From Halovulum sp039190275 (GTDB lineage: Bacteria; Pseudomonadota; Alphaproteobacteria; Rhodobacterales; Rhodobacteraceae), in assembly GCA_039190275.1 (NCBI GenBank), contig JBCCYF010000007.1, positions 7,705 to 71,704 on the forward strand: DNA of 64,000 bases. Direction: 5' to 3'. Position numbers and translations under genes: made by a program. Below the pieces are notes generated by a model. It had not been told where the DNA came from. It ran no database searches and saw nothing but the letters and a program-made list of their open reading frames with translations. Positions 52,477-60,771 of this stretch are shown here, one piece after another. Positions within the stretch are counted from its first letter, which is position 1. The number at the start of each line of letters is the position of its first letter.

Positions 52477-53223
52477 ATGACGTTGAACAAACGGATCCGC
52501 AAGATCATCAAGTGGGGTCCCTGGGGCTATCGGTTCTGGCGTGACCTGATGCGCAAACCCTATGATCGGGCGTTTCAGACCCCGGCGGTCATGGATGATC
52601 CAACCTCCGAATTTCCGCAGGTGGAAGAGCTTCGGGCCGAATTTGCCAAGCTGCGGGCCGAGGCGCTCAAGGTCTCTACAGGGCAGGATCTGCCCAATAA
52701 CCACGACATCATGCCCGAACAGCGAACGTTCTTTGAGTTCGACAAAATCCCGTGGAAAATGGTGACACTTCGGGCCTATGGGTACGACTACCCCGAAAAT
52801 CAGGCGCAACTGCCGGAGATGAAAGATTTCCTTCAGCGCAACCGCAATGTGGTTTCGGCCACGATTTCGGTGTTTCCGGCCGGCAAGGCGCTGCGCCCGC
52901 ACAAGGGGCCGTTCAAGGGCGTGTGGCGCTATCACCTGCCCTATCTGGTCAAGGATATGGGCGAAGGACGCACATCCTGCGAGCTGACGATCGACGGCAA
53001 GACCTACTATTTGAACGAGGGCGAAGACCTGCTGTGGGACGATACCTATATGCATTCGGCAATCAATCGCAGTGATATGCCGCGGATCGTTCTGCTGCTG
53101 GACATCCTGCGCTCGAACCATCCGTGGTACCTCAAACCGGTCACACACAGCATGCTGTTCATCGCCGGCCGGCTGCAGGCAATACGGGGGATGCGCAAAC
53201 GTGCCGCCGTCGCAGCCCCCTAG
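52477..53223 (+). CDS. Aspartyl/asparaginyl beta-hydroxylase family protein
   Basis: 248 residues from ATG 52477 after GAGAGGGCAGA; the longer frame overlaps DUF1638 antisense. LRPHKGPFKGVWRYHLPYLV and LLWDDTYMHSAINRSDMPRIVLLLDI contain the His and Arg residues of this 2-oxoglutarate/Fe(II) fold, in which the usual Asp is replaced and two His bind iron. Related bacterial proteins hydroxylate lipids or peptides. A weak hydrophobic stretch near 222-234 is present. Its stop shares CTAG with the convergent corrinoid gene. Confidence 0.88.
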   Translation: MTLNKRIRKIIKWGPWGYRFWRDLMRKPYDRAFQTPAVMDDPTSEFPQVEELRAEFAKLRAEALKVSTGQDLPNNHDIMPEQRTFFEFDKIPWKMVTLRAYGYDYPENQAQLPEMKDFLQRNRNVVSATISVFPAGKALRPHKGPFKGVWRYHLPYLVKDMGEGRTSCELTIDGKTYYLNEGEDLLWDDTYMHSAINRSDMPRIVLLLDILRSNHPWYLKPVTHSMLFIAGRLQAIRGMRKRAAVAAP

Positions 53224-53924
53224 CTTGCCGCCAGCTGATTGTGCTTGCGCGCCATGAATTCCTTTGCGGTCTCAACGGCCACAGCGGCGTCGCGGCAATA
53301 GGCGTCGGCACCGATCGCCTTGCCGAATTCCTCATTTAGCGGGGCGCCACCCACAAGGACGATGTAATTGTCGCGCACACCCTGTTCGATCATCGTGTCG
53401 ATGACGACCTTCATATACGGCATCGTGGTTGTCAGCAGCGCGGACATGCCGACGATATCCGCCCCTTCCTGCTGCGCGCTCGTGATGTAGTTTTCAACCG
53501 GATTGTTGATCCCAAGATCCACAACCTCGAACCCGGCGCCCTCCATCCTCATCGAAACAAGGTTTTTGCCGATGTCGTGGATATCGCCCTTTACCGTACC
53601 AATGACCATCTTGCCGAGCCGTGGCGCGCCGGTCTCGATCAGCAATGGCTTCAGGATTGCCATCCCGGCCTTCATCGCCTCGGCCGCCAGCAGCACTTCC
53701 GGCACAAAGAGGATGCCATCCCGGAAGTCGATCCCGACGATGCGCATCCCTTCAACAAGGGCTTTGGTCAGGATGTCATAGGGCTGCCAGCCGCGTTCCA
53801 GCAGGATGTTCACGGCCTCGACAATTTCGTCCCTCATGCCGTCATAAAGGTCATCATGCATCTGCGGTACCAGCTCTTCGTCCGGCAGTTCACTCAGGAT
53901 GATGTCGTCATCGTCCTCCGACAT
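53220..53924 (-). CDS. Corrinoid (B12-binding) methyl-carrier protein
   Basis: 234 residues. An N-terminal helical cap (about 25-100, with LLERGWQPYDILTKALVEGM and VPEVLLAAEAM) precedes the Rossmann-like B12 domain. The lower ligand is His116 in GDIHDIGKN, followed by GINNPVENY, MSALLTTTM and VGGAPLN. It matches MtbC-type corrinoid proteins, which carry methyl groups between methyltransferases. The homocysteine methyltransferase gene 118 bp upstream and DUF1638 suggest a B12-dependent methyl-transfer module. The methyl donor is unknown. Confidence 0.93.
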   Translation of the reverse strand: MSEDDDDIILSELPDEELVPQMHDDLYDGMRDEIVEAVNILLERGWQPYDILTKALVEGMRIVGIDFRDGILFVPEVLLAAEAMKAGMAILKPLLIETGAPRLGKMVIGTVKGDIHDIGKNLVSMRMEGAGFEVVDLGINNPVENYITSAQQEGADIVGMSALLTTTMPYMKVVIDTMIEQGVRDNYIVLVGGAPLNEEFGKAIGADAYCRDAAVAVETAKEFMARKHNQLAAS

Positions 53925-54042
53925 GGCAGAATTCCTTTACCGAGCGGGTCAACAGGACCCTGAAACACTCCGTTTGTACAACATTCGGGCAGAGTTCGGG
54001 GCAAGGCTGAGCCCGTAGCGACAGGTTATTGTCGATATTCGA

Positions 54043-55059
54043 CTACCCACGCCGCCTGCGCCGCCCGCGCGGCTGAGCTGCGGCATCGGTGCCTGTGCCA
54101 TCACTTGGTGACGAAAACCCGCCAAGGCGGGACACCAGAACCTCCAGCGCAGGCTCTTCCCCTGATTTGGCGTGGCGTTCCAGCCTGGCCCGCATGGCAC
54201 GCAAGTGCTCAGGCCCGGTGCCACAACAGCCGCCGATTATCTTCGCGCCGCTATCCCGGGCCAGTGCGGCATAATCCGCCATCAGCTCCGGGGTTCCGTC
54301 ATAGTGGATATGGCCGTCATGGAACTTGGGGATGCCGGCATTCCCCTTCGCGATCAACGGCAGGGACGGACCAGCCAGGTTCATGCCACGCACGGTGCGC
54401 AGAAGATCCGAGGCGCCGACACCGCAGTTCGCGCCAAAGGCCAACGGCCGGTGCGGCAGGGTATCAACCAGTTTCACCATCTGCTCGGAGGTGGTGCCCA
54501 TCATCGTCCGCCCGGCAGTGTCAAAGCTCATCGTGCAGCACCACGGGGCGCCGGTGGACTGTATCCCCTGCGATGCGGCCAACAGCTCCTCCGGGGCCGA
54601 GATGGTTTCGACCCACAGTACGTCGGCACCGCCATCGATCAGGCCGCGGGCCTGTTCGGCAAACATCTCAGCGGCGTCCGCAACACTCAGTCTGCCGACC
54701 GGTTCCAGGATCTCGCCGGTCGGCCCCATCGAGCCGGCGACCACCACCGGTCGCGAAACGCTGTCGGCCACCTCCCGGCCCAGTGCGGCCGCAGCTTTGT
54801 TCAGCTCATGCACGCGGTCTTGCGCGTCATGCAGTTTCAACCGAGCCGCAGTGCCGCCGAAACTGTTGGTCAGAAACACGTCGCTTCCAGCATCAACAGC
54901 ACCACGATAGAGCGCACGCACCTTTTCCGGCGCGTCGACATTCCACAACTCAGGGGCCTCTCCCGATTGCAGGCCCGCATTGAACAGGTTTGTTCCAGTT
55001 GCGCCATCGGCCAGAAGCCAGTCCCGCTCGGCCAGCAAGGTTTGGAGATCCGTTCTCAT
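54043..55059 (-). CDS. bmt: Homocysteine S-methyltransferase (betaine-homocysteine methyltransferase type)
   Basis: 338 residues. LLADGATGTNLFNAGL opens the TIM barrel, and the zinc cysteines are Cys212 (GANCGVG) and Cys278-Cys279 (GGCCGTGPEH). It transfers a methyl group to homocysteine, forming methionine; glycine betaine is the best-known donor for this branch. The C-terminus after about 315 is basic and low complexity (RGRRRRRG). It overlaps sufE by 4 bp. A corrinoid partner is possible given the neighbour. Confidence 0.9.
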   Translation of the reverse strand: MRTDLQTLLAERDWLLADGATGTNLFNAGLQSGEAPELWNVDAPEKVRALYRGAVDAGSDVFLTNSFGGTAARLKLHDAQDRVHELNKAAAALGREVADSVSRPVVVAGSMGPTGEILEPVGRLSVADAAEMFAEQARGLIDGGADVLWVETISAPEELLAASQGIQSTGAPWCCTMSFDTAGRTMMGTTSEQMVKLVDTLPHRPLAFGANCGVGASDLLRTVRGMNLAGPSLPLIAKGNAGIPKFHDGHIHYDGTPELMADYAALARDSGAKIIGGCCGTGPEHLRAMRARLERHAKSGEEPALEVLVSRLGGFSSPSDGTGTDAAAQPRGRRRRRG

Positions 55060-55487
55060 GCCGCCTCCGACGTTTTGGCGGCAATTGCACGCACGCGTTC
55101 GATCATTGCCCGCAATCCATTCGAGCGCTGTGCAGACAGATGTTGGTCCAGCCCCAGCCGCGCCAATTCTGTTGGCGCATCGATCCCCATAACCTCGGCC
55201 GCTGTGTGTCCGTTGAACAGCGCCCGCAATACCGCAATCAAACCACGGACGATGATCGCGTCACTGTCCCCGTCAAAGGAAATCCTGGCCGAAGCGCCAT
55301 CCCCCATCACCTGGGGCACGATCCAGACCTGACTGGCGCAACCGTTCACCTTGGTGGCCGGGACCCGCTGCGACTCGGTCAGCGGTGGCATCGCCTTGCC
55401 CAGATCGATGATATAGCGATAGCGGTCCTCCCACTCGTCAAGGAAGGTCATATCTTCTGCAATCTCTTCGAAATCGGATTGAGCCAT
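55056..55487 (-). CDS. sufE: Cysteine desulfuration protein SufE
   Basis: 143 residues, normal length. DRYRYIIDLGKAMPPL and the sulfur-accepting Cys50 in NGCASQVW are diagnostic. SufE takes persulfide sulfur from SufS for iron-sulfur cluster assembly. It overlaps the methyltransferase gene and is the first gene of that short operon. Other suf genes are absent from the window. Confidence 0.95.
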   Translation of the reverse strand: MAQSDFEEIAEDMTFLDEWEDRYRYIIDLGKAMPPLTESQRVPATKVNGCASQVWIVPQVMGDGASARISFDGDSDAIIVRGLIAVLRALFNGHTAAEVMGIDAPTELARLGLDQHLSAQRSNGLRAMIERVRAIAAKTSEAA

Positions 55488-55620
55488 CCCGGCGCCCTTA
55501 TCGCTGCTTTCAATCGGGTGATGTAATAGGTTGTCGGCTGCACGTCCACCGCCCCTTTCCTTGGCCTTATCGCTTCTTTATCAACAGGTGAACCAAATAC
55601 GTATCTGGGGAGTATGCGGT

Positions 55621-56079
55621 ATGAGAGTGTTACTGGTGTTAATTCTAAGCGTTCTAGCCGGTTGTTCAGGTGGCTCTGTCAGCAATCCCTTTGGTTCATT
55701 TGGTTCCGGCCCGGCACGTGGCGCACCGGATGGAACCCGATCATCGGCTGTGGTTGATGACGGACGGGAGCTTGTCGCGGCACTCCAGTCGGTTGTCCCA
55801 GAGGCCGCTCTGCGCGGCGTTATCCTTCGTGTTACAGCGATAAACCGGACGCAGGGCTATCACAGCACCATTATTGTCCCGCTGAACAATGGCCTTCAGG
55901 ATGATGCGGGTATCGTCAGCTTTGAAGTCCGCGCCGTGCCGCCTGAGTTTACCGAACCGCAGGGTCCCGAAGTTGCCCGCCGCGTCGTTGCCGCAATTTT
56001 TGTCAACGACAATCAGTTGGAAGACATCCGTGGCTTTAGACTAATCTCCGCGGGAAACACCATTAACTTGCGGCGCTGA
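55621..56079 (+). CDS. Lipoprotein of unknown function
   Basis: 152 residues from ATG 55621, which follows TGGGGAGTATGCGGT. The signal peptide ends in the lipobox LAGC at Cys15. The mature part is a Gly/Ser-rich linker then a mixed domain (VILRVTAINRTQGYHSTIIV, VSFEVRAVPPEFTEPQG). I do not recognise the family. It is divergent from sufE and convergent with rnd. Confidence 0.82.
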   Translation: MRVLLVLILSVLAGCSGGSVSNPFGSFGSGPARGAPDGTRSSAVVDDGRELVAALQSVVPEAALRGVILRVTAINRTQGYHSTIIVPLNNGLQDDAGIVSFEVRAVPPEFTEPQGPEVARRVVAAIFVNDNQLEDIRGFRLISAGNTINLRR

Positions 56080-56080
56080 C

Positions 56081-56103
56081 ACAGGCTTCGCCGGGCGACC
56101 TGT
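56081..56103. terminator. Hairpin between convergent lipoprotein and rnd genes
   Basis: ACAGG (56081-56085) and CCTGT (56099-56103) enclose an inner TCGCC/GGCGA stem. It begins directly after the lipoprotein stop. A T-tract is weak, so confidence is moderate. Confidence 0.45.
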
Positions 56104-56154
56104 CGCATTTGCCAGTGGTGTTGCAAGGTCGATGAGGACAGCTACACGGCCCGT

Positions 56155-57330
56155 TCAACCGTCCGCCTGTTTGGGCACGTGGACAACCCGCACCTTCTCG
56201 CCGTCCGCGGACAGCGCGATTTCACCCGCCTTTAAGCGCAGCGCGTCCGCGCCAAAAACTTCCTTGCGCCAGCCGCGCAGGGCCGGAATGTCCGTTTCCC
56301 CGGCCACCACCTCATCGAGATCCGCGCTTGTGGCGATAAGTTTTTGGGCGACCCCCGCCTCCTCGGCGCGGGCTTTGAGCAGGACCCGCATAAGGTCCGA
56401 CAGTCCTTCCTGACCGCCGCGGCGACTGCGCATTTGCGGGATCTTGGGCAGGTCCGACTTGTCCATCGAGTTCGCGGCCTTCACGGCTTGGAGGATTGCC
56501 TGCGACAGGTCCCCCCGCCTGGCCTCGCGTTGGAGGAGGCGGGACTTCCCAAGCTCCTCGGCGGTCTGCGGACGGGTCGCAGCGAGTTCAAGGATCACAT
56601 CATCTTTGAAGATGCGGTTGCGCGGAACATTCCGTTGCTGTGCCAGCGTTTCGCGCAGTCGGGCCAGCTCTGCGACAATCGCCAGGAAGCGGGGCGAATT
56701 CGAGCGGGTTTTGACACGTTTCCAGGCGTCTTTGGGCTCGGTCACGTATGTTTCGGGCGCGGTCAGTACGGCAAGCTCTTCCTCCACCCAGGCGGCGCGG
56801 CCTGAGTCTTCCAGCTGGGCCGCAAGCCGGATGTAGATCTGGCGCAGATGGGTAACATCGGCCAGGGCATAGGTTTTCTGTTTTTCGCTCAGGGGGCGGT
56901 GGCTCCAGTCGGTAAACCGCGAAGACTTGTCCAAACCGGTGTTGCAAATCTTGCGCACCAGCGTCTCGTATCCGACCTGTTCGCCATACCCGCACACCAT
57001 CGCCGCAACCTGACTGTCAAACAGCGGAGCAGGCATGATCCCGGAGGCAAGATAGAAAATCTCAAGATCCTGCCGCGCGGCGTGAAAGACCTTTACGACC
57101 GAAGTGTCGCCCATCAGTCGCCACAACGGGGCGAGGTCCAACCCCTCAGCCAGCGTATCGACCAGAACGCCGCTACTGTCATCGTCACCCGGCATCGCCA
57201 TCTGCACAAGGCACAGCTGCGAATAGTATGTCCGCTCACGCAGAAACTCGGTATCGACGGTAACGAAAGGGTGTCGCGCGGCCTTGGTGCAGAAATCATC
57301 AAGATCTGCGGTCGAGGTTATTGTAATCAT
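56155..57330 (-). CDS. rnd: Ribonuclease D
   Basis: 391 residues. The DEDD exonuclease site is visible: FVTVDTEFLRERTYY, KVFHAARQDLEIFY and YALADVTHLRQIY. HRDC domains occupy the C-terminal half. RNase D trims the 3' ends of tRNA precursors and other small RNAs. It is on the same strand as, and about 100 bp downstream of, the GHKL-like gene. Confidence 0.95.
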   Translation of the reverse strand: MITITSTADLDDFCTKAARHPFVTVDTEFLRERTYYSQLCLVQMAMPGDDDSSGVLVDTLAEGLDLAPLWRLMGDTSVVKVFHAARQDLEIFYLASGIMPAPLFDSQVAAMVCGYGEQVGYETLVRKICNTGLDKSSRFTDWSHRPLSEKQKTYALADVTHLRQIYIRLAAQLEDSGRAAWVEEELAVLTAPETYVTEPKDAWKRVKTRSNSPRFLAIVAELARLRETLAQQRNVPRNRIFKDDVILELAATRPQTAEELGKSRLLQREARRGDLSQAILQAVKAANSMDKSDLPKIPQMRSRRGGQEGLSDLMRVLLKARAEEAGVAQKLIATSADLDEVVAGETDIPALRGWRKEVFGADALRLKAGEIALSADGEKVRVVHVPKQADG

Positions 57331-57435
57331 ACGCCGTTATACGCCGCGCCATAGGGCTTGGCCACTTCTATGTAAGGGGGCTGCTGTCCATTCTGGTGGC
57401 CGCTGCATCCCGGATCTGCAAGCGGCGCCGCTTCT

Positions 57436-58230
57436 TCAGCCTTGCGGCACAATAACGGTAATCCGGGCGCCATCCCCCAGGAACCCTGCTCCGATCTCAA
57501 TCTCACCGCCCAGCATCGCGGTAGCGCGCCACACATTTGCCAGCGATAGGGTCGTGGGGGTCACATTCACCGGTGCACCGCGACCCAGGTTCATAACCGC
57601 GGACAGATCCAGTGTCGGTCCGGCGTAAATGACCGAAAGCCGCGCCAGACCTTTGGCCGAGATTGCCTTGAAACTGATGCCGTCCTTTTCCCGCCGCGCC
57701 TCGACCAATGCGGTTTCGAGCAGACCAAACACGATGTTTCGGACAAGGACCGGATCGGTGTGCAACGTGGGGAGTTCAACTTGAATATTCACGCCTGCCG
57801 GGCGCAAGGCCAGTTTGCGGGCGGCCACATCCGAGACCATTCCGGCCAGGTCGACCGGCGCCGTGCTGGGGACGTGATCCTCTAACAGCGCGTAGCTGGC
57901 AAGCGCTGCAAGGCCGAGGTCCAAACGATTGGCATGGCTGCGGATTGCGGTCAGCGGCGACTCACTTTCCGGCAGGCCCGGCTGCGTCCGCGGTGAGGTA
58001 TCCGCAACCCACTGCGGCAGATTTCGCAGGATGCGCACGGTTGACTGAAGTTCAGGGACGATATGCAACAACACCTGGGTCAACGGTGCCGCCTGATCAG
58101 ACGCCGGATAGTACCGATCGACCGGAGCATCCGAGCCGCCATTGGCAATGCCACGTTTGCGCCGATCAATCTGGCCGGGAACCGCATCGGTAAGTCCGAC
58201 CGCCAAATTCGTGCTGTCTGAGCCCTGCAT
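57436..58230 (-). CDS. Degenerate GHKL/histidine-kinase-like protein
   Basis: 264 residues from ATG 58230, which follows GCGAGGGCGGG. A helical region (about 48-75 and 92-118) without an H-box histidine is followed by a C-terminal fold resembling the HATPase domain (VDLAGMVSDVAARKLALRPAGVNI, then LGGEIEIGAGFLGDGARITVIVP). The N-box is replaced by GLLETALVEA and the DxGxG position reads YAGPTLD, so ATP binding is doubtful. It may be a phosphotransfer-type or scaffold protein. No close named homologue is recognised. Confidence 0.72.
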   Translation of the reverse strand: MQGSDSTNLAVGLTDAVPGQIDRRKRGIANGGSDAPVDRYYPASDQAAPLTQVLLHIVPELQSTVRILRNLPQWVADTSPRTQPGLPESESPLTAIRSHANRLDLGLAALASYALLEDHVPSTAPVDLAGMVSDVAARKLALRPAGVNIQVELPTLHTDPVLVRNIVFGLLETALVEARREKDGISFKAISAKGLARLSVIYAGPTLDLSAVMNLGRGAPVNVTPTTLSLANVWRATAMLGGEIEIGAGFLGDGARITVIVPQG

Positions 58231-58863
58231 CCCGCCCTCGCTATGCTGTGGATTGCCTGTGCAATCGATCCTTGTCACTAGCAGTTGCACCCTTAAGGCG
58301 GTGTTACTAGTTGTGTCCGATCATCAATAAAAATCCGCTCAACTCAATGTAAAGAGATCGTAAATATCAGAGTTAATATAGGTGAAGCAGATCGTAATTT
58401 CGCATTCTAAAATAATTGACTCCAATATTATCATTCTTCAATATTATACTTAACTTGTCCGTAACAAGTACTACTGCCTTCGGCCGCACACATGATCAAA
58501 AAGATAGATACCGCTGTTGCTACGACCGGATCGGTGTCACGGACAGCCCCCCAACCCGGGCGGCCAGCCCGGGCGGGACCGAGACTGCTTGCAGCCCCCG
58601 ATCCCCAGGCCGATAGCCGAATGTCGTATGGGGTGCGGGAAATGCCATGGGAACAAATTCTGCCAGCGCAAAAACAGGCAACGGACACGCGAACGGAGCT
58701 ATGCTGTGCATACCTCTACTAGCGTCCAAGCAAGGGGACCTTCCAGATATCTTTCGGTTGGCGCCACCTCCTCGAGGTCATCCACTCTCCTGTCGTCATA
58801 AGCCGCCAGGGACATCAACGAATACTCAAATAAATTCGCCATTCCACTTATTCCTTCGATTTA
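58231..58863. other. Large poorly coding intergenic region
   Basis: 633 bp. The part at about 58300-58480 is AT-rich, unlike the surrounding DNA, and contains AGATCGTAA at 58355-58363 and 58389-58397. A GC-rich block near 58550-58580 has CCCGGGCGG at 58555-58563 and 58568-58576. Short frames here, such as one starting at 58492, lack ribosome sites and recognisable domains. Promoters for the GHKL-like gene probably lie at the left end. Confidence 0.5.
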
Positions 58864-60135
58864 TTATGTTGCGTAAGTGAACCACAGGTCATTGTTTGAT
58901 GGGTCAAAAAAACTATAAGGAATACTTCGATCCAAACCGTAATCTCCGTATGTGAACGGCTTTCCAAGCAGGTCCATGCCTACGAAATTCTCAGGCTTGA
59001 ACCATTGATCGCGTTTCCAATGAATGAGCCCGGGGTTGTCAAAATCCGCACGAACAACGCCATCATCGTCCACGTGCCAAGGGATGTATTCATCCATTCG
59101 ATTTGGTCTGTAAGGGTCATCGCGACTGCGATCATATACGACCTTGGGAGTAAGCATTCCAAGACGGTCGGCATTTGTGCGCGGGACCCCGAGCATGCCA
59201 ATTTGAGCCAAAGCAAAGCGGCGTTTTAACAGAAGCACACCAACGGCACGGCTGATTTCCTCGGAGGCGGATTTGTGTAGCACGCCCAGATCAACAAGCG
59301 CTGTTTCATCCATGTGGCTCTCAAGAAGTTTAACCAGTCCTTCGTGGTCGACTTTGCCAGGCTCACTGGCAACGACCCGCTGCCATCCAGGTACACGTTC
59401 GGGATTACGCCACAGATCCTCAGGGATGCGGATCATAATCGGCAATTTCCTGCGTAAGAAGCGTGTTAAATCGCCCCTTTGCTCGCCCCCTGGAAACAGC
59501 TCCCGCTCGGTGACTTGTGCCCGGGCTTCCGCGATCAGGTCCGGGCTAGCGGGGTATTCCGGGATCTCGACCCTGAACGGTTCGACGACCCGCAAGCGGC
59601 CGTTTTCAGCCCAAATTGCGGTCTCCGAGACGTAGATCAGCCCATGCGTCGCTTCCCGAGGATTGCGGTTGTTGTACCAATCCAGCCTAGGGGTCCAGCC
59701 CTTGGGCACATCGAATACATAGTCGGGGTCCGTGTAGACCGGCGCGACCGACTTCCCCCAAACATCGCCGAAGGCAAAGCACAGCTTGCGCGACGCCTGA
59801 AAATAGATCATCCCGCCGCCCGAGATCTCGGTCGCGATGCGCTCGCGAGACATGCCAAACCTGATGTTTGAGGCGCCTTCTGGGACTGTGGGCGGCATCG
59901 TACAGTCAATCAGATCGTCGATGACCACCGGCACACCATCAAAGCTAAGCTTTGCCGTGATCCGGATCACATGCGAGGCCGGGTGGCGTTGGGGCTGTTG
60001 CGCCTGCATATCCTGCGCGGCGGTCTTTAGGGGCGAAAGTTGGTACAGTGCCGCCCCAAGCAGGACGACGAAGACCAGACCGATAGCACTCCTCATCACA
60101 GTTTTCCTTTTCCGTTCATCCACCGAAAATGCCAC
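58864..60135 (-). CDS. Large membrane-anchored protein of unknown function
   Basis: 423 residues. One N-terminal membrane segment (about 16-34) leaves a large periplasmic region. Recognisable stretches are IRITAKLSFDGVPVVIDDLIDC (about 57-78), GMIYFQASRKLCFAFGDVWG and a Tyr/Trp-rich C-terminus ending DPSNNDLWFTYAT. It is not a family I can name; no catalytic motif is seen. Codon use looks like its neighbours, and the gene is complete. It is divergent from the racemase remnant. Confidence 0.75.
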   Translation of the reverse strand: MAFSVDERKRKTVMRSAIGLVFVVLLGAALYQLSPLKTAAQDMQAQQPQRHPASHVIRITAKLSFDGVPVVIDDLIDCTMPPTVPEGASNIRFGMSRERIATEISGGGMIYFQASRKLCFAFGDVWGKSVAPVYTDPDYVFDVPKGWTPRLDWYNNRNPREATHGLIYVSETAIWAENGRLRVVEPFRVEIPEYPASPDLIAEARAQVTERELFPGGEQRGDLTRFLRRKLPIMIRIPEDLWRNPERVPGWQRVVASEPGKVDHEGLVKLLESHMDETALVDLGVLHKSASEEISRAVGVLLLKRRFALAQIGMLGVPRTNADRLGMLTPKVVYDRSRDDPYRPNRMDEYIPWHVDDDGVVRADFDNPGLIHWKRDQWFKPENFVGMDLLGKPFTYGDYGLDRSIPYSFFDPSNNDLWFTYAT

Positions 60136-60219
60136 CCGTCACACCTCTGGGATGTGTTTTCTGCACCCTGAAGTTGAGGCTGACCGCGCGTACACAAGTC
60201 TTGGACATTGCTGTGATCA

Positions 60220-60552
60220 TTGTCCATGACCTGTGTCGGGATACTTGGCACACAGACAGTCATGGCGCCTGGGATGTTTGGCAAACTGGCGCCAGTGCAG
60301 GTGCTGGCCCCAGAAGGACCGGAGCTGAAACGCGTGCACGACGCCTATGTCGCGCTGGTAAGGTCCGCTACGCCGACACCAGAACTGCGCACCATATTCG
60401 AGGTGGCTGGTCGTAAAATGGTAGAGCGCTGCGCGCAAGCCATCCTTCTTGGCGCGACGGACCTCAATGCGATGTTCGGTAACGGCGAGGCCCAAATGCC
60501 AATCATCGACTGTGCAAGCACTCATATCGCCGAGATTGCGCGGCATATCTGA
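60220..60552 (+). pseudogene. Remnant of an aspartate/glutamate racemase gene
   Basis: 110 residues resembling only the C-terminal half of Asp/Glu racemases: VGILGTQTVMAPGMFGKL is like the VGLLGTxxT motif, then a helical stretch, then AILLGATDLNAMF in place of the catalytic LGCTE, and IIDCAS in place of IDPT. The N-terminal catalytic half is missing; in another frame just upstream LDIAV resembles the segment that should precede it, suggesting a frameshift near 60220-60232. The likely catalytic Cys is Ala. Probably a decaying gene. Confidence 0.6.
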
Positions 60553-60624
60553 CAGATATCGGCAAAAAGCCGGGATTGCCATGACAGGAGTGCGTCACAT
60601 TCCCGATATTTTTCAGGGATTTTG

Positions 60625-60699
60625 TGGCTCCGGCGGTAGGATTCGAACCTACGACCTGCCGATTAACAGTCGGATGCTCTACCGCTGAGCTACGCCGGA
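60625..60699 (-). tRNA. tRNA-Asn (anticodon GTT)
   Basis: On the minus strand TCCGGCG at the 5' end pairs with CGCCGGA; the anticodon loop CTGTTAA carries GTT, the T-loop is GGTTCGAATCC, and CCA is encoded at 60627-60625. It reads asparagine AAC/AAU codons. Confidence 0.97.
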
Positions 60700-60771
60700 A
60701 CGAACCGCATTTCGCGTCGATGAGCGCGTATAGCAAAGCGATTCTGGACCGTCCAGAGGAATATTACCGGA

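Noticed and set aside
55488..55620. Possible cobalamin or SAM riboswitch ahead of sufE/bmt/corrinoid genes
   Set aside because: The leader is too short and no B12-box or SAM-riboswitch core was recognised.
58492..58722. 76-residue frame in the 58.2-58.9 kb spacer
   Set aside because: ATG present but no ribosome site, no domain and a composition unlike neighbouring genes.
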